Assembly: GCA_963682175.1 (NCBI GenBank)
Contig: OY821779.1
Coordinates: 4,786,501 to 4,850,500, forward strand
Direction: 5' to 3'
Length of the DNA: 64,000 bases
Origin: Triglochin maritima
Lineage: Eukaryota; Streptophyta; Magnoliopsida; Alismatales; Juncaginaceae
The notes under the pieces were generated by a model, which was not told the DNA's origin, made no database searches, and saw nothing but the letters and a program-made list of their open reading frames with translations. How positions within the stretch are numbered: the stretch's first letter is position 1; every line of letters begins with the position of its first letter. Shown here in pieces: positions 1 through 12,274 of this stretch. Position numbers and translations under genes: made by a program.

Positions 1-1551
1 ACTTTGATTTTCTTATCGCACGATTCGTGTATTTACTAGTAAAATAAACAAATTCTCGACGGCATGCACTTACGTGAACTTAATTGAAGAAGCAGTTAGC
101 AAGGATTTTAAACAATAAAGATGCATAGGAGCTTGTGTTTGGTTTTGCTTTGTTCTCCATTCCTTTTCAAACTCAATCAAGGTATTCCAAGTCTGCAAAA
201 AGAAGGAACAAAGAAAGTGAGGAGCTTGCAAACACTGACCATAAGAAAGATATATAAGCCTTCGAAGTTGATCAGTGATCACATCTTTAACTAAAGTAAG
301 AAAATGACAACGCTTACAATAAGGAAAGAGGCTGTTCAATTATTGAAACCAAACATCACCACATCTCCATCACCATTTCGTGAAAGCACATTACATGTTA
401 CTTCAATGGACGCTATCATCTTATAGGTTATCTTGTAGGATAAGATGATAAAAACACTTAGTCTTGTTGTCCACGAACTATGGGTTGCCTTAGGGTGTGG
501 TTCATCAATCGAGACAGTGATTACATACTTATATAGTCTTGGTATGTCAGGTCAAATTAATCCCATAAGTTCCTCCTTGTAAAAATATTATTGAGTTATC
601 TTTAGTATCCACAGTCTACCTGCTCCAAAGTATAGGTAGATACTAGGAAATTTTGGATCGTAAAAAAAACGAACTTAGCTCATGGTTCGATGACATGATG
701 CTTGAGGTCAGCAAGGCCGGTACTGGTGATCCAACTCATCCCTTTCGAACTTAACTTGCTCCTCCAATTTGGAGAATGAAACATGCAAGAATCCATACCA
801 TTCACTCTTGGAGGTTATGGACATGCCACATGTGCTGAACTCTTCATAATTGTGATGGATCTCGAAAATAATAATTCATGAGGAGAATTAAGTGATTGGA
901 GATGCGCATTACATGTTGGTTCATGTGTTCCTTTTTGCATTATGTGATGGTTATTGTTGAGTGAAAGAGATTTTGTCAACAATATGGACCACCTTCATAT
1001 GTAACTTGAACCTAGGACATAAGTATTTCGTGGAGTTCAACTCAATAATAACAGTTTTGGATTCCTCCACTGGAAAAATATTCCACCAATCATGCCCAAC
1101 ACTTCTTCAAACAGACGATTTTATTTTTGGCATGCATGGTACGTATTCTACTTTTCTCTTTAATAATCAGGAACAAGTTGCTTCCACTTTCCAGAAGTGC
1201 ATGCATGTTTACAAGTCTTTAGTTGAAATCGTCGTCTCATCTGATAGCTACGGTCGATATATATGACTAAGTACATTGAGCACCTTCGGCCGGGTTGAGC
1301 GAGCCCCTTGGATTAGATGTCCTGTACAGTTCGGTGGAAATATAATCTCGCATTTCTGCAAAACATTAAGTATAAAGTATTTTATGGTAAAATTAGATCC
1401 ATAGATCCCAACTAAATACTCAATTCTTGGAGCATTAGTGGTCCATCGTCATTTTGATGACGCATACTTATAGTTCATCACTTGTAAAAAGAAATTGTTC
1501 ACTGATGCGATTTGTTAAAAAAAAAGGTTGGCGCCAATCATGACTGCTGGA
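1..1551. other. Left-edge region without a convincing gene
   Basis: AT-rich sequence with only short ORFs in both directions. A 101-codon plus-strand frame at 961-1266 has a stretch (VEFNSIITVLDSSTGKI) that faintly resembles the pre-integrase part of Ty1/copia polyproteins, but it starts with GTG and has no neighbouring pol domains. It may be old transposon debris. Nothing else can be supported. Confidence 0.4.
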
Positions 1552-1556
1552 GAAAG

Positions 1557-3429
1557 TGTAATAACCTAATCTAAAACATCTTAATTAACTAAACCTAAAC
1601 CTAATTAACCTAATCTAATCCTGGAATAGTGTAGCATGAGGTGTTGATTTAGGATTGGATGAGGTGGAGGTAGGATAAGAATTGGTTTGCCTATAAATAG
1701 AGGTGTAGGGTTAATTAAAACGTTTCTTCACTTGTGTTCAGTTCAGAGAGTGTGTGAGAGGCGAAATTGGTGAAGAAGAAGAAGGAGAGAAGAAGAAGAA
1801 GAAGAGAAGAAGGTCAAGTGTTGGGTTGAGGTTGCCAAAGCTAGGGAGGCTTCCACAACCGTCAAAAAGGTATGCCAAATCTTCATTATAACTCACATAA
1901 GCCTTGTGAGTGTTGGGGATCGACGTTGGTGTCGAATTCCCCGTCGGATTTCAACCAATTCCGAGGTTGAAGACGACGATCGGTCGACCGGTGCCTGTGG
2001 GCAGTCGACCGATCCTATTATTATATTGATGTTTACCCGCGAACGGTCGAACGATGTCTTAGGACGGTCGACCGTTATGCCAGATTTGTGCGGGAAAAAG
2101 GGGATATGCTGTTATCGGTCGAACGGGACCACTTAGCCGGTCGACCGAATAACGATGAGAATGGGTCGGTTGGGGATTTTGACTTATTAAACGGTCGAAC
2201 GTCCTTTACCTTGTTCGACCGATCTATTCGATGCTAAGTCGGTTGGGAGCTTTGACCATCAAAACGGTCGACCGCTCTTTAACTCTCGGTCGACCGACTG
2301 AGCATTTATTTAAGCGGTATAGTGCTTGTGTTGGTTCGGTCGAACTGTATTTCAGTTCCGGTCGACCGAACGAGACTTGGGCAAAATATTGAAATCCCTG
2401 TTATCGGTCGAACGGCCCCTTGGTTCGACCGGTCGGATATATATATTATACAAAATGGTATAGCGTAGACCATCCAAACGGTCGACCGCTAGATGACTTT
2501 TGTTCGACCGATTGGTCGGTATTTCGGTTGGCGTGGTTCGACCGGTAGACTTGTTTGTACAGTACTGTGTACTGTGTGGGGGACCGGTCGACCGGTGTGC
2601 TTTTAGCGGTCGACCGATCTGCCGCAGGTTGGTGGATTTATCCACACGCGATCCGTCGATGTCAGGTCGACTACCGGCTCCGAGGCGACGGTTGATTACC
2701 GGCTTTGAGAGCTACGGATTTCACCTTCGACGAAGGCGTATTATTATTGTACTACCATTTTCCTCTCTTACCGAGCGGGGTGTGAGGGTTTAGCGGTAGG
2801 CCGAGGATGTTCCGGCAGGGTGTGCGCTAGGCGACTCTTGGGGGAGCAGTGGCTGTCGTCTGACCCGAGTTGTGTATTCGGCGGGCTGACTCGCTCCTTG
2901 GGTGCGGCGTATACCAGGGGTTCCTTCCTGCACTTTTTGGGGAGCAGTGGTGTCGACTGACCCTTGTGAGGCAGCGGTGGACTGACTTGACCCTAGTGAC
3001 AGGAGTGGTTCAGTGCCGCGGAGGCGGTGAGGGCATTATTGTGGGCCCGAGGCGGATGATCATGTGCATAGCATTGCATTGTCTTTAATTCCTTTTTATA
3101 TTTTTAGGAGGTTTGGTATACGGGGTTCCTGCAGGGAACTCAGGCATGTTTGTTGTTTGCATTTCAGGTAGCGAGCAGGGTTAGAGTTTGAGGTGGTAAC
3201 CGAGGACGGTGCCCCCGAGATCAGATCCTGTAGTTGTCAGTCTCTTCCTTTTGAGGTGATTACATATTGTATAACTTTTGTCGTAATCACAGTCAGTTTG
3301 TATATTTGACTTCCACGTGGATCATATTTATATTATATATGTTGATTTGTTTTCCGTGACGTGCCCAGTGTTGACCGTTGACGGTCTTTATTATTGTTTA
3401 AATTTTCCGCTGTTTTCGGGTACGTTACA
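1557..3429 (+). mobile_element. Solo LTR, Tekay-type (TSD GAAAG)
   Basis: The 1873-bp sequence starts TGTAATAACC and ends GTACGTTACA. It is flanked by the perfect 5-bp direct repeat GAAAG at 1552-1556 and 3430-3434, which is the signature of LTR insertion followed by LTR-LTR recombination. It matches the LTRs of the intact element at 3718-12269 in the opposite orientation, but with visible divergence, so it is older. A TATA box (TATAAATAG, about 1692-1700) lies about 140 bp from the LTR start, followed by a purine-rich (AAG) stretch at 1770-1815. A splice-donor-like AAAAAG/GTATGCC (1869/1870) precedes an array of CGGTCGACCG palindromes. An acceptor-like TTTCAG occurs at 3162-3167. No internal retroviral genes remain. 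Confidence 0.92.
1979..2617. repeat. CGGTCGACCG palindrome array in solo LTR
   Basis: About nine exact CGGTCGACCG decamers and a similar number of one-sided variants (CGGTCGAAC, GTTCGACCG) occur over about 640 bp, typically 20-60 bp apart in otherwise unrelated spacer sequence. Each core contains the SalI palindrome GTCGAC and several CpG sites. Confidence 0.9.
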
Positions 3430-3434
3430 GAAAG

Positions 3435-3712
3435 TATCATTGATTGCATCATCACTTTGTAAATCCTTGTGCATGAGATCGATGAAGTATATTCCTTCAC
3501 AAAATAACTGGCCGTCTGTTTAATTAACAGATTGATTCTTGGAAGATTTCTTGTCTTGTATGAGATGTTATATTCTAGCTCCTATTGTGTTTTTCTTGAG
3601 GCAAGATTACATGCTATTTTCTCTTATTTATAACTCTCTTTTTTGTTTTCCTTCGATGGGAACCTCAAACCTAAAGTTACATAACAATAACATGCATGAT
3701 CATAGCCTAACG
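3435..3712. other. Spacer between two LTR elements
   Basis: This 278-bp AT-rich stretch between the two TSD-bounded insertions shows no gene or repeat. Confidence 0.5.
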
Positions 3713-3717
3713 TCTCT

Positions 3718-5691
3718 TGTAACGTACCCGAAAACAGCGGAAATTTTAAACAATAATACAGACCGTCAACGGTCAACACGGGCACGTCACTGGAAATCAA
3801 ACCAACATATATATATAATATATAAGGTACAGACCCACGTGGAAGTCAAACTATACATAAGAGTCAACTGTGATTACAACAAAATGAATGTACATGTAAT
3901 CACTACCTCAACAAAAGAAGATAAAAGAGGACACAGGATCTGATCTCGGGGGCACCGTCCTCAGTCACCACCTCAAACCCTAACCCTGCTCGCTACCTGA
4001 AATGCAAACAAACAAACATGCCTGAGTTCCCTACAGGAACCCCGTATACCAAACCTCCTAAAAATATAAAAAGGAATTAAAGACAATGCAATGCTATGCA
4101 CATGGTCATCCGCCTCGGGCCCACAATAATGCCCTCACCGCCTCCGCGGCACTGAACCACTCCTACCACTAGGGTCAAGTCAGTCCACCGCTGCCTCACA
4201 AGGGTCAGTCGACACCACTGCTCCCCAAATCGTGCAGGAAGGAACCCCTGGTACACGCCGCACCCAAGGAGCGAGTCAGCCCGCCGAATACACAACTCGG
4301 GTCAGACGACAGCCACTGCTCCCCCAAGAGTCGCCTAGCGCGCACCCTGCCGGAACATCCTCGGCCTACCGCTAAACCCTCGCAAACAGCCCAAGGTTTA
4401 CGGTACACATCCCTCACACCCCGCTCGGTAAGAGAGGAAAAAGTACAACAATAATACGCCTTCGTCGAAGGTGAAATCCGTAGCTCTCAAAGCCGGTAAT
4501 CGACCGTCGCCTCGGAGCCGGTAGTCGACCTGACATCGACGGATCGCGTGTGGATAAATCCACCAACCTGCGGTAGATCGGTCGACCGCTACAAGCACAC
4601 CGGTCGACCGGTCCCCCACACAGTACACAGTACTGTACAAACAAATCTACCGGTCGAACCACGCCAACCGAATTACCGACCAATCGGTCGAACAAAAGTC
4701 ATCTAGCGGTCGACCGTTTGGAAGGTCTACGCTATACAATTTTATATAATATATATATCCGACCGGTCGAACCAAGGGGCCGTTCGACCGATAACAGGAC
4801 TTTCAATATTTTGCCCAAGTCTCGTTCGGTCGACCGGAACTGAAATACAGTTCGACCGAATCAACACAAGCACTCTACCGCTTAATTAAATGCTCAGTCG
4901 GTCGACCGAGAGTTAAAGAGCGGTCGACCGTTTTGATGGTCAAAGCTCCCAACCGACTTAGCATCGAATGGATCGGTCGAACAAGGTAAGGACGTTCGAC
5001 CGTTTAATAAGTCAAAATCCCCAACCGACCCATTCTCATCGTTATTCGGTCGACCGGCTAAGTGGTCCCGTTCGACCGATAACAGTAAATCCCCTTTTTC
5101 CCGCACAAATCTGGCATAACGGTCGACCGTCTAACGACATCGTTCGACCGTTCGCGGGTAAATAACAATATAATAATAGGATCGGTCGACTGCCCACAGG
5201 CACCGGTCGACCGATCGTCGTCTTCAACCTCTGAATTGGTTGAATTCCGACGGGGAATTCGACACCAACGTCGATCCCCAACACTCACAAGGCACAAGTG
5301 AGTTATATTGAAGATTTGGCATACCTTTTTGACGGTTGAAGAAGCCTCCCAAGCTTGAGTCACTTCACTCCTCTTCTTCTTCCTTCTTCTCCTTCTTCTC
5401 CTCTTCTTCTACTTCACCTCCTTCTTCTTCTCCGACGTTCACCTCCTCTCACTCTCTGATAACAAGCAATGATGAAAGAAACGACCAAACCCTTATCTCT
5501 TAACAACATCACCTTAAATAGCCAAATCCACCTACACCTCATCCAATCACACTTAACCTAAAACTCAACCAACCAAAGCCATCCACCTCAACCTCCACAT
5601 GTCCAACACCTCCACCTCTCCATGCAGGATTAATTAGGGTTAATTAGGTTTAGGTTTAGTTAATTAAGATGTTTAGTTTAGGTTATTACAA
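3718..5691 (-). repeat. 3' LTR of the intact Tekay element
   Basis: The sequence reads TGTAACGTACCCG at its low-coordinate end and GGTTATTACA at its high-coordinate end, and on the minus strand runs TG to CA. It carries the palindrome array (4579-5210), a TTC-rich tract (about 5369-5425) and, on the minus strand, a TATA-like TATTTAAGG near 5515-5525. A possible LTR-internal intron runs from donor AAAAAG/GTATGCC (5325/5324) to acceptor TTTCAG (3997-4002). Confidence 0.95.
4579..5210. repeat. CGGTCGACCG palindrome array, 3' LTR
   Basis: About nine exact decamers start near 4579, 4600, 4705, 4825, 4898, 4921, 5046, 5120 and 5201, interleaved with GGTCGAAC-type half variants. Confidence 0.9.
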
Positions 5692-5705
5692 TCTACCCTC
5701 CTTAA
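5692..5705 (-). other. Polypurine tract of the Tekay element
   Basis: On the minus strand the sequence reads TAAGGAGGGTAGAT directly before the 3' LTR. This is the expected position for plus-strand DNA priming in an LTR retrotransposon. Confidence 0.75.
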
Positions 5706-5739
5706 AAGAATTTCGCCCGCGAAATTCGAAATAACTGAC

Positions 5740-8700
5740 TTACCGGAATAACTCTGGATACTGCTTCCTGACATCCTCCTCGATCTCCCAGGTAGCCTCT
5801 CTAACACTGTGATGCTGCCACCTGACCTTCACCATAGGAATCGCTCTCCTCCTGAGCTGATGTACCATCTGATCCACGATCTCAACTGGTCTCTCATCTA
5901 ATGACAAATCCTGCTGGATCTCCGGTACTGATATCTCTATCACATGAGCTGGATCGGCCACGTACTTCCTCAACATAGAAACATGGAAGACGTTGTGAAG
6001 TCCTGCAAACTGTGGTGGTAGAGCAATCCTATACGCCACCTCACCAACCCGATCCAATATCTCAAACGGTCCGACATACCTCGGACTCAGCTTCCCCTTC
6101 TTCCCGAATCTCATCACCCCTCTGGAAGGCGAGATCTTCAGGAAGACATGATCTCCTACATCAAAAGTCAGCTCACGTCTCCGCGTATCAGCATAACTCT
6201 TCTGCCTGCTCTGCGCCGTAGCTAGTCGTCTCCGAATCACGTCGACCTTCTCTGAATACAACTGGATAATGTCAGGTCCAACTAGCTGTCTCTCGCTCAC
6301 ATCACTCCAGCATACCGGCGATCTACACGGTCTCCCGTATAATGCCTCATAGGGTGCCATCCCAATACTCGAGTGGTAGCTGTTGTTGTAGGCGAACTCG
6401 ATCAACGGCAAATGCTCATCCCAATGTCCTGCCCAGTCAAGTGTACACGCTCTCAGCATGTCCTCCAATGTCTGTATCGTCCGCTCTGACTGGCCATCTG
6501 TCTGTGGGTGGAAAGCTGTGCTAAACTTCAGACGTGTCCCCAGTGCTCTGTGTAGACTCTCCCAAAATCTCGAAGTGAATCTGGGATCTCTGTCTGAAAT
6601 AATACTGACTGGTACGCCATGAAGTCTGACAATCTCCTCAATATATAACTTAGCTAGACCCTCCAGAGCAAGAGTGGTCTTAATAGCTAAGAAATGCGCC
6701 GACTTGGTCAGTCGATCGACTATAACCCAAATCGCATCGTGGAATCTCCGTAGTCCCGTAACAAAATCCATCGTCACGTGCTCCCACTTCCACTCGGGCA
6801 ACTCAATCCTCTGCATCTGTCCTGCTGGTCTCTGGTGCTCGATCTTCACCTGCTGACAGACCAAACACCTCGACACGAAGTCTGCAACGTCCTTCTTCAT
6901 ACCTCGCCACCAGAAGTTCCGCTGCAGGTCTTTGTACATCTTGGTGCTCCCTGGATGAATGGAATATCTCGATCTGTGTGCCTCCTCCATGATATCATGT
7001 CTCAGGTCCTCTGTCTTCGGCACCCAGATACGATCTCTGAATCTCAGACCTCCATCCACTCCAACTCTGAAGTCTGACCCATCTCTGGCAGCTAACTGTA
7101 ACAAACTGCTCAACTCCTCATCTGTAGTCTGAGCATGAATCACTGCTGACACTGTCTGAGGCTCTACTCTCAATCCTGCAATCACTGCACCCTCAGAGCT
7201 ATCTGCAAATGGTCTCCACTCTGCTAAAGACTCCAGCAGTCGCCACTCCTGAATGCATAGGCCTGCTACTGATACCTCCACCTTCCGGCTCAAATCGTCT
7301 GCAACTGTGTTCGCCTTCCCCGGATGGTAAGAGATAGTGAAGTCATAGTCCTTAATGAACTCAAGCCATCTGCGCTGCCTCATGTTCAGCTCCTTCTGCG
7401 AGAACAGGTACTTCAGACTCTGATGATCTGTAAACACCTCGAACTGCTCGCCATAAAGATAGTGTCTCCAGGTCTTCAGTGCGTGAACCACTGCTGCCAA
7501 CTCCAAATCATGTGTCGGGTAATTCCTCTCATGGACCTTCAGCTGTCTGGATGCGTACGCGATCACCCTCCCGTGCTGCATAAGTACACATCCTAAGCCA
7601 ATACCTGAAGCGTCGCTATAAATCACGAATCCACCCGTGCCACTCGGCAATGATAAAACTGGTGCTGTGGTCAACAGTCTCTTCAGCTCCTGAAAGCTGT
7701 CCTCGCACTTCTGCGACCAAACAAAAGTGACTCCCTTCTGCGTCAGAGCCGTCAGTGGTGCTGCCAATCTCGAGAAGTCCTTGATGAAGCGACGGTAATA
7801 ACCCGCCAGTCCAACAAAGCTCCTAATCTCCGTCACGCTCGTAGGGGTCCTCCACTGTGTCACCGCCTCTACCTTCGCCGGATCCACTGATATCCCCTCT
7901 GCCGATACAATGTGTCCGAGGAATGCCACTCTGTCCAACCAAAACTCGCACTTTGAGAACTTAGCATATAACTGCTGAGCCCTCAAGATGCTGAGTACAA
8001 TCCTCAGATGCTCTCTGTGCTGCTCCACATCTGGTGAATAGATCAAGATGTCATCCACGAAGACAATCACAAATATATCAATATACTGCCTGAACGTCCG
8101 GTGCATCAGATCCATGAATGCTGCCGGAGCATTCGTCAATCCAAATGGCATCACCAAGAACTCATAGTGTCCATATCTCGTCCTGAAGGCTGTCTTCTGG
8201 ATGTCCTCATCTCGGATCCTCAACTGGTGATATCCTGAACGCAGGTCAATCTTCGAGAAAACCTTCGCTGACTGCAGCTGGTCAAAGAGGTCCTCGATCC
8301 TAGGTAAGGGATACCTATTCTTCACCGTCACCTGGTTCAGCATCCTGTAGTCTATGCACATCCTCAAGGATCCGTCCTTCTTCTTCACAAACAGAACTGG
8401 TGCACCCCAAGGCGAGACGCTCGGTCTGATAAATCCAGAGTCCATCAACTCCTGCAACTGCTTCTTCAACTCTGTCAACTCAGCAGGTGCCATCCGGTAT
8501 GGAGCCTTCGACTGTGGTGTAGTGCCAGCTACCAACTCAATGCCGAACTCCAACTCCCGGTGTGGTGGTAAACCTGGAATCTCCGCTGGAAAAACATCCG
8601 CGAACTCCTGCACCACTTCAATGTCCTCTAGCCTCTGGGACTCTGCCTCCGCAACCACAAGCGTCGCCAGAAATGCTGCACATCCCTGCTGTAACAGTCT

Positions 8701-10173
8701 CTGAGCTCTAACAGCAGATACAATAATGCGACCCCCTCTGCTTCTGATCCCTCTAATCAGAATATCAGGCAAACCCTTCCTCGGGATCAAAATCTTCTTC
8801 TCACGGCACAAGACTCGAACATCATATTGGGACAGCCAATCCATCCCAAGTATGACATCAAAGTCCTCCATCGGTAGCAAGACCAGGTCTGCCGGAAACT
8901 CCTGATCTCCCGAAACAACCGTGGCGCCGGGGACAAATCTCCCCACAGTGCCCACCAGACCCAGGGGTGTGCTGACCTCCAAAGTGGCAGTCAACATCGC
9001 AAGGGTACAGCCCAACACTCCCGCAAATCGCTCTGAGATGAACGAGTGTGTCGCGCCACAATCAAATAACACCCTAGCTACTGAACCTGCGACAAGAAGT
9101 GTACCTTCCACGACAGCGCCTCCATCCCGAGCCTCTTCTGCCTGGATGGTGAAAACTCTGCCAGTGCGCTGCCCCTGCTGGGGTCTGAAAGGTGGTCTAC
9201 CTCCGCCTCCTCCTCTGCCTGGTGCGGGTAAACCCGGTGGTCTGCTCGGCCCAGCTCCTCGGCTCGGACAGCTCCTGATAAAATGACCCATCTGGCCACA
9301 ACCATGACACGCTCCGGGGGTGAAGCATGGCCCGGAGTGAAACCTCCCACAAGTACCACAAGGCTCAGGTCGTGGTACTGCAACTCCTGCTCCCTCGTAT
9401 CTGGGCCTCTTGCCCGGATTCCCTCCAGTCTGACCTCCCGGCCGCCCAGAGAATCTACCCGATGGCCTCCTCTCATCCTGGTAGTTCTCTCTGTAGTCAC
9501 GATCAAGAACAGTAGCACTCTTCACCGCATCAGCTAATGTGCGTGGCATATGTGTCAGCACCTTCGTCCTCAACTGCTTCCGGAGCCCTCGGACGAACTT
9601 CCCTGCTCTCTGCTCCTGTGTAACGTACATCTCGGGACAGTAACGCTCAAGGGCGTTGAACTTCCCGATGTAGCCTGCCAGGGTCATGTCTCCCTGCTGA
9701 AGACTCAGAAACTCCTCCCTCTTCTCGTCCTGAACATGCTGCGGAAAATACTGCTCGTTGAACTCGCCAACGAACTCCTCCCAGGCTATATCATCTCTGT
9801 CCGCAAACACCACTGCAGATGTGGACCTCCACCAGTTGGACGCAGCACCGCCCAAAACATAAGTAGCCAGACCCACTCTCGCCTCTGGAGGACAACCAAT
9901 AGCACTGAAGATCTTCTGCATCATGAAGATCCACTCCTCCGCAGCCTCTGCGTCGTACTGCCCCAGAAAGGTAGGCGGATGCTGGCGCATAAACCGGTCA
10001 TGCATAGCACCAGTCCCCGTCTGCCCAGTCTGTGCTGTCTGCTGCTGTAGCATCTCTGTCAGACGTCCGACCGTATCGAACAACGTCCGACGCTCATCCT
10101 CCCAAGCCTCATCCCTCGCAGTCTCACTCTCACCGCGAGTATGGGCAACCGCCTTCCCCCGTCTAGGAGGCAT
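5740..10173 (-). CDS. Tekay gag-pol polyprotein with chromodomain
   Basis: A 1477-aa frame without internal stops. I chose the methionine of MPPRRGK at 10173. The open frame extends 15 codons upstream, but a pyrimidine tract plus CAG directly before this ATG resembles a splice acceptor. Domains in order: retrotransposon gag (about residues 60-210); CCHC knuckle [14 protein letters not shown] (about 288-302); aspartic protease with DCGATHSF (about 369), where D-S/T-G is usual; reverse transcriptase with FVDDILIY (about 702); RNase H with SDAS (about 849); integrase zinc finger [10 protein letters not shown] with CLVC (about 1061); integrase core with MDF, SDRDP and SERTIQ as the DDE residues (about 1134-1228); GPF/Y-type module YVGPFEIL; and a C-terminal chromodomain (about 1436-1472, VKVRWQHH and ATWE). 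The chromodomain places it in the Tekay/Del chromoviruses, whose integrases are thought to target heterochromatin. Confidence 0.96.
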   Translation of the reverse strand: MPPRRGKAVAHTRGESETARDEAWEDERRTLFDTVGRLTEMLQQQTAQTGQTGTGAMHDRFMRQHPPTFLGQYDAEAAEEWIFMMQKIFSAIGCPPEARVGLATYVLGGAASNWWRSTSAVVFADRDDIAWEEFVGEFNEQYFPQHVQDEKREEFLSLQQGDMTLAGYIGKFNALERYCPEMYVTQEQRAGKFVRGLRKQLRTKVLTHMPRTLADAVKSATVLDRDYRENYQDERRPSGRFSGRPGGQTGGNPGKRPRYEGAGVAVPRPEPCGTCGRFHSGPCFTPGACHGCGQMGHFIRSCPSRGAGPSRPPGLPAPGRGGGGGRPPFRPQQGQRTGRVFTIQAEEARDGGAVVEGTLLVAGSVARVLFDCGATHSFISERFAGVLGCTLAMLTATLEVSTPLGLVGTVGRFVPGATVVSGDQEFPADLVLLPMEDFDVILGMDWLSQYDVRVLCREKKILIPRKGLPDILIRGIRSRGGRIIVSAVRAQRLLQQGCAAFLATLVVAEAESQRLEDIEVVQEFADVFPAEIPGLPPHRELEFGIELVAGTTPQSKAPYRMAPAELTELKKQLQELMDSGFIRPSVSPWGAPVLFVKKKDGSLRMCIDYRMLNQVTVKNRYPLPRIEDLFDQLQSAKVFSKIDLRSGYHQLRIRDEDIQKTAFRTRYGHYEFLVMPFGLTNAPAAFMDLMHRTFRQYIDIFVIVFVDDILIYSPDVEQHREHLRIVLSILRAQQLYAKFSKCEFWLDRVAFLGHIVSAEGISVDPAKVEAVTQWRTPTSVTEIRSFVGLAGYYRRFIKDFSRLAAPLTALTQKGVTFVWSQKCEDSFQELKRLLTTAPVLSLPSGTGGFVIYSDASGIGLGCVLMQHGRVIAYASRQLKVHERNYPTHDLELAAVVHALKTWRHYLYGEQFEVFTDHQSLKYLFSQKELNMRQRRWLEFIKDYDFTISYHPGKANTVADDLSRKVEVSVAGLCIQEWRLLESLAEWRPFADSSEGAVIAGLRVEPQTVSAVIHAQTTDEELSSLLQLAARDGSDFRVGVDGGLRFRDRIWVPKTEDLRHDIMEEAHRSRYSIHPGSTKMYKDLQRNFWWRGMKKDVADFVSRCLVCQQVKIEHQRPAGQMQRIELPEWKWEHVTMDFVTGLRRFHDAIWVIVDRLTKSAHFLAIKTTLALEGLAKLYIEEIVRLHGVPVSIISDRDPRFTSRFWESLHRALGTRLKFSTAFHPQTDGQSERTIQTLEDMLRACTLDWAGHWDEHLPLIEFAYNNSYHSSIGMAPYEALYGRPCRSPVCWSDVSERQLVGPDIIQLYSEKVDVIRRRLATAQSRQKSYADTRRRELTFDVGDHVFLKISPSRGVMRFGKKGKLSPRYVGPFEILDRVGEVAYRIALPPQFAGLHNVFHVSMLRKYVADPAHVIEISVPEIQQDLSLDERPVEIVDQMVHQLRRRAIPMVKVRWQHHSVREATWEIEEDVRKQYPELFR

Positions 10174-10281
10174 CTGCCAAAGGAAACAAGACAATATCAA
10201 TATAATCTGTGCATGCATGATCCTCTAGACCTAACTCCTAACTCAAAGGTGGTTTCTTTAGACAAGTACGCCGAGATCAAC

Positions 10282-10293
10282 GCTCTGATACCA
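10282..10293 (-). promoter_or_regulatory. Primer-binding site (initiator tRNA-Met)
   Basis: On the minus strand TGGTATCAGAGC lies 3 nt inside the 5' LTR. It is the classic complement of the plant tRNA-iMet 3' end used to prime first-strand synthesis. Confidence 0.93.
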
Positions 10294-10296
10294 AAT

Positions 10297-12269
10297 TGTA
10301 ACGTACCCGAAAACAACGGAAATTTTAAACAATAATACAGACCGTCAACGGTCAACACGGGCACGTCACTGGAAATCAAACCAACATATATATATAATAT
10401 ATAAGGTACAGACCCACGTGGAAGTCAAACTATACATAAGAGTCAACTGTGATTACAACAAAATGAATGTACATGTAATCACTACCTCAACAAAAGAAGA
10501 TAAAAGAGGACACAGGATCTGATCTCGGGGGCACCGTCCTCAGTCACCACCTCAAACCCTAACCCTGCTCGCTACCTGAAATGCAAACAAACAAACATGC
10601 CTGAGTTCCCTACAGGAACCCCGTATACCAAACCTCCTAAAAATATAAAAAGGAATTAAAGACAATGCAATGCTATGCACATGGTCATCCGCCTCGGGCC
10701 CACAATAATGCCCTCACCGCCTCCGCGGCACTGAACCACTCCTACCACTAGGGTCAAGTCAGTCCACCGCTGCCTCACAAGGGTCAGTCGACACCACTGC
10801 TCCCCAAATCGTGCAGGAAGGAACCCCTGGTACACGCCGCACCCAAGGAGCGAGTCAGCCCGCCGAATACACAACTCGGGTCAGACGACAGCCACTGCTC
10901 CCCCAAGAGTCGCCTAGCGCGCACCCTGCCGGAACATCCTCGGCCTACCGCTAAACCCTCGCAAACAGCCCAAGGTTTACGGTACACATCCCTCACACCC
11001 CGCTCGGTAAGAGAGGAAAAAGTACAACAATAATACGCCTTCGTCGAAGGTGAAATCCGTAGCTCTCAAAGCCGGTAATCGACCGTCGCCTCGGAGCCGG
11101 TAGTCGACCTGACATCGACGGATCGCGTGTGGATAAATCCACCAACCTGCGGTAGATCGGTCGACCGCTACAAGCACACCGGTCGACCGGTCCCCCACAC
11201 AGTACACAGTACTGTACAAACAAATCTACCGGTCGAACCACGCCAACCGAATTACCGACCAATCGGTCGAACAAAAGTCATCTAGCGGTCGACCGTTTGG
11301 AAGGTCTACGCTATACAATTTTATATAATATATATATCCGACCGGTCGAACCAAGGGGCCGTTCGACCGATAACAGGACTTTCAATATTTTGCCCAAGTC
11401 TCGTTCGGTCGACCGGAACTGAAATACAGTTCGACCGAATCAACACAAGCACTCTACCGCTTAATTAAATGCTCAGTCGGTCGACCGAGAGTTAAAGAGC
11501 GGTCGACCGTTTTGATGGTCAAAGCTCCCAACCGACTTAGCATCGAATGGATCGGTCGAACAAGGTAAGGACGTTCGACCGTTTAATAAGTCAAAATCCC
11601 CAACCGACCCATTCTCATCGTTATTCGGTCGACCGGCTAAGTGGTCCCGTTCGACCGATAACAGTAAATCCCCTTTTTCCCGCACAAATCTGGCATAACG
11701 GTCGACCGTCTAACGACATCGTTCGACCGTTCGCGGGTAAATAACAATATAATAATAGGATCGGTCGACTGCCCACAGGCACCGGTCGACCGATCGTCGT
11801 CTTCAACCTCTGAATTGGTTGAATTCCGACGGGGAATTCGACACCAACGTCGATCCCCAACACTCACAAGGCACAAGTGAGTTATATTGAAGATTTGGCA
11901 TACCTTTTTGACGGTTGAAGAAGCCTCCCAAGCTTGAGTCACTTCACTCCTCTTCTTCTTCCTTCTTCTCCTTCTTCTCCTCTTCTTCTACTTCACCTCC
12001 TTCTTCTTCTCCGACGTTCACCTCCTCTCACTCTCTGATAACAAGCAATGATGAAAGAAACGACCAAACCCTTATCTCTTAACAACATCACCTTAAATAG
12101 CCAAATCCACCTACACCTCATCCAATCACACTTAACCTAAAACTCAACCAACCAAAGCCATCCACCTCAACCTCCACATGTCCAACACCTCCACCTCTCC
12201 ATGCAGGATTAATTAGGGTTAATTAGGTTTAGGTTTAGTTAATTAAGATGTTTAGTTTAGGTTATTACA
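10297..12269 (-). repeat. 5' LTR of the intact Tekay element
   Basis: A near-identical copy of 3718-5691, offset by 6579 bp. As the 5' LTR it would drive transcription from a TATA-like TATTTAAGG near 12094-12104 on the minus strand. Its own palindrome array spans about 11158-11789. The putative LTR-internal intron would be 11903 down to 10576. Confidence 0.95.
11158..11789. repeat. CGGTCGACCG palindrome array, 5' LTR
   Basis: The same array as at 4579-5210, shifted by 6579 bp, with about nine exact decamers. Confidence 0.9.
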
Positions 12270-12274
12270 TCTCT

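Larger units (their letters stand above)
3718..12269 (-). mobile_element. Intact Tekay chromovirus (Ty3/gypsy LTR retrotransposon)
   Basis: Complete 8552-bp element on the minus strand. A perfect 5-bp TSD TCTCT lies at 3713-3717 and 12270-12274. LTRs of 1974 and 1973 bp flank a tRNA-iMet primer site, one uninterrupted gag-pol frame with a C-terminal chromodomain, and a polypurine tract. Comparing the two LTRs, I find one substitution near 3737 (acagcgg versus acaacgg) and one 1-bp indel near 5641. Eight LTR ORFs give identical translations in both copies. The element therefore inserted very recently and may still be competent. It landed 284 bp from an older solo LTR of a related type. Confidence 0.96.

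Noticed and set aside
961..1266. 101-codon ORF with faint copia-like wording
   Set aside because: Too weak to call a gene. It starts at GTG and has no adjacent retroelement domains or LTRs.
1979..2617. CRISPR-like array (short palindromic repeats separated by spacers)
   Set aside because: Spacing is irregular, the repeat is only 10 bp, half variants abound, and the context is a plant LTR.
4398..5363. Overlapping minus-strand ORFs inside the Tekay LTRs, rich in RSTD and DRST peptides
   Set aside because: The peptides are translations of the CGGTCGACCG repeats in non-coding LTR sequence, duplicated exactly in the other LTR.
5641..5690. Interstitial telomere repeats (TTTAGG-like words at LTR ends)
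   Set aside because: Only a few imperfect TTTAGGTTTAG words, fully explained as LTR termini present in all copies.
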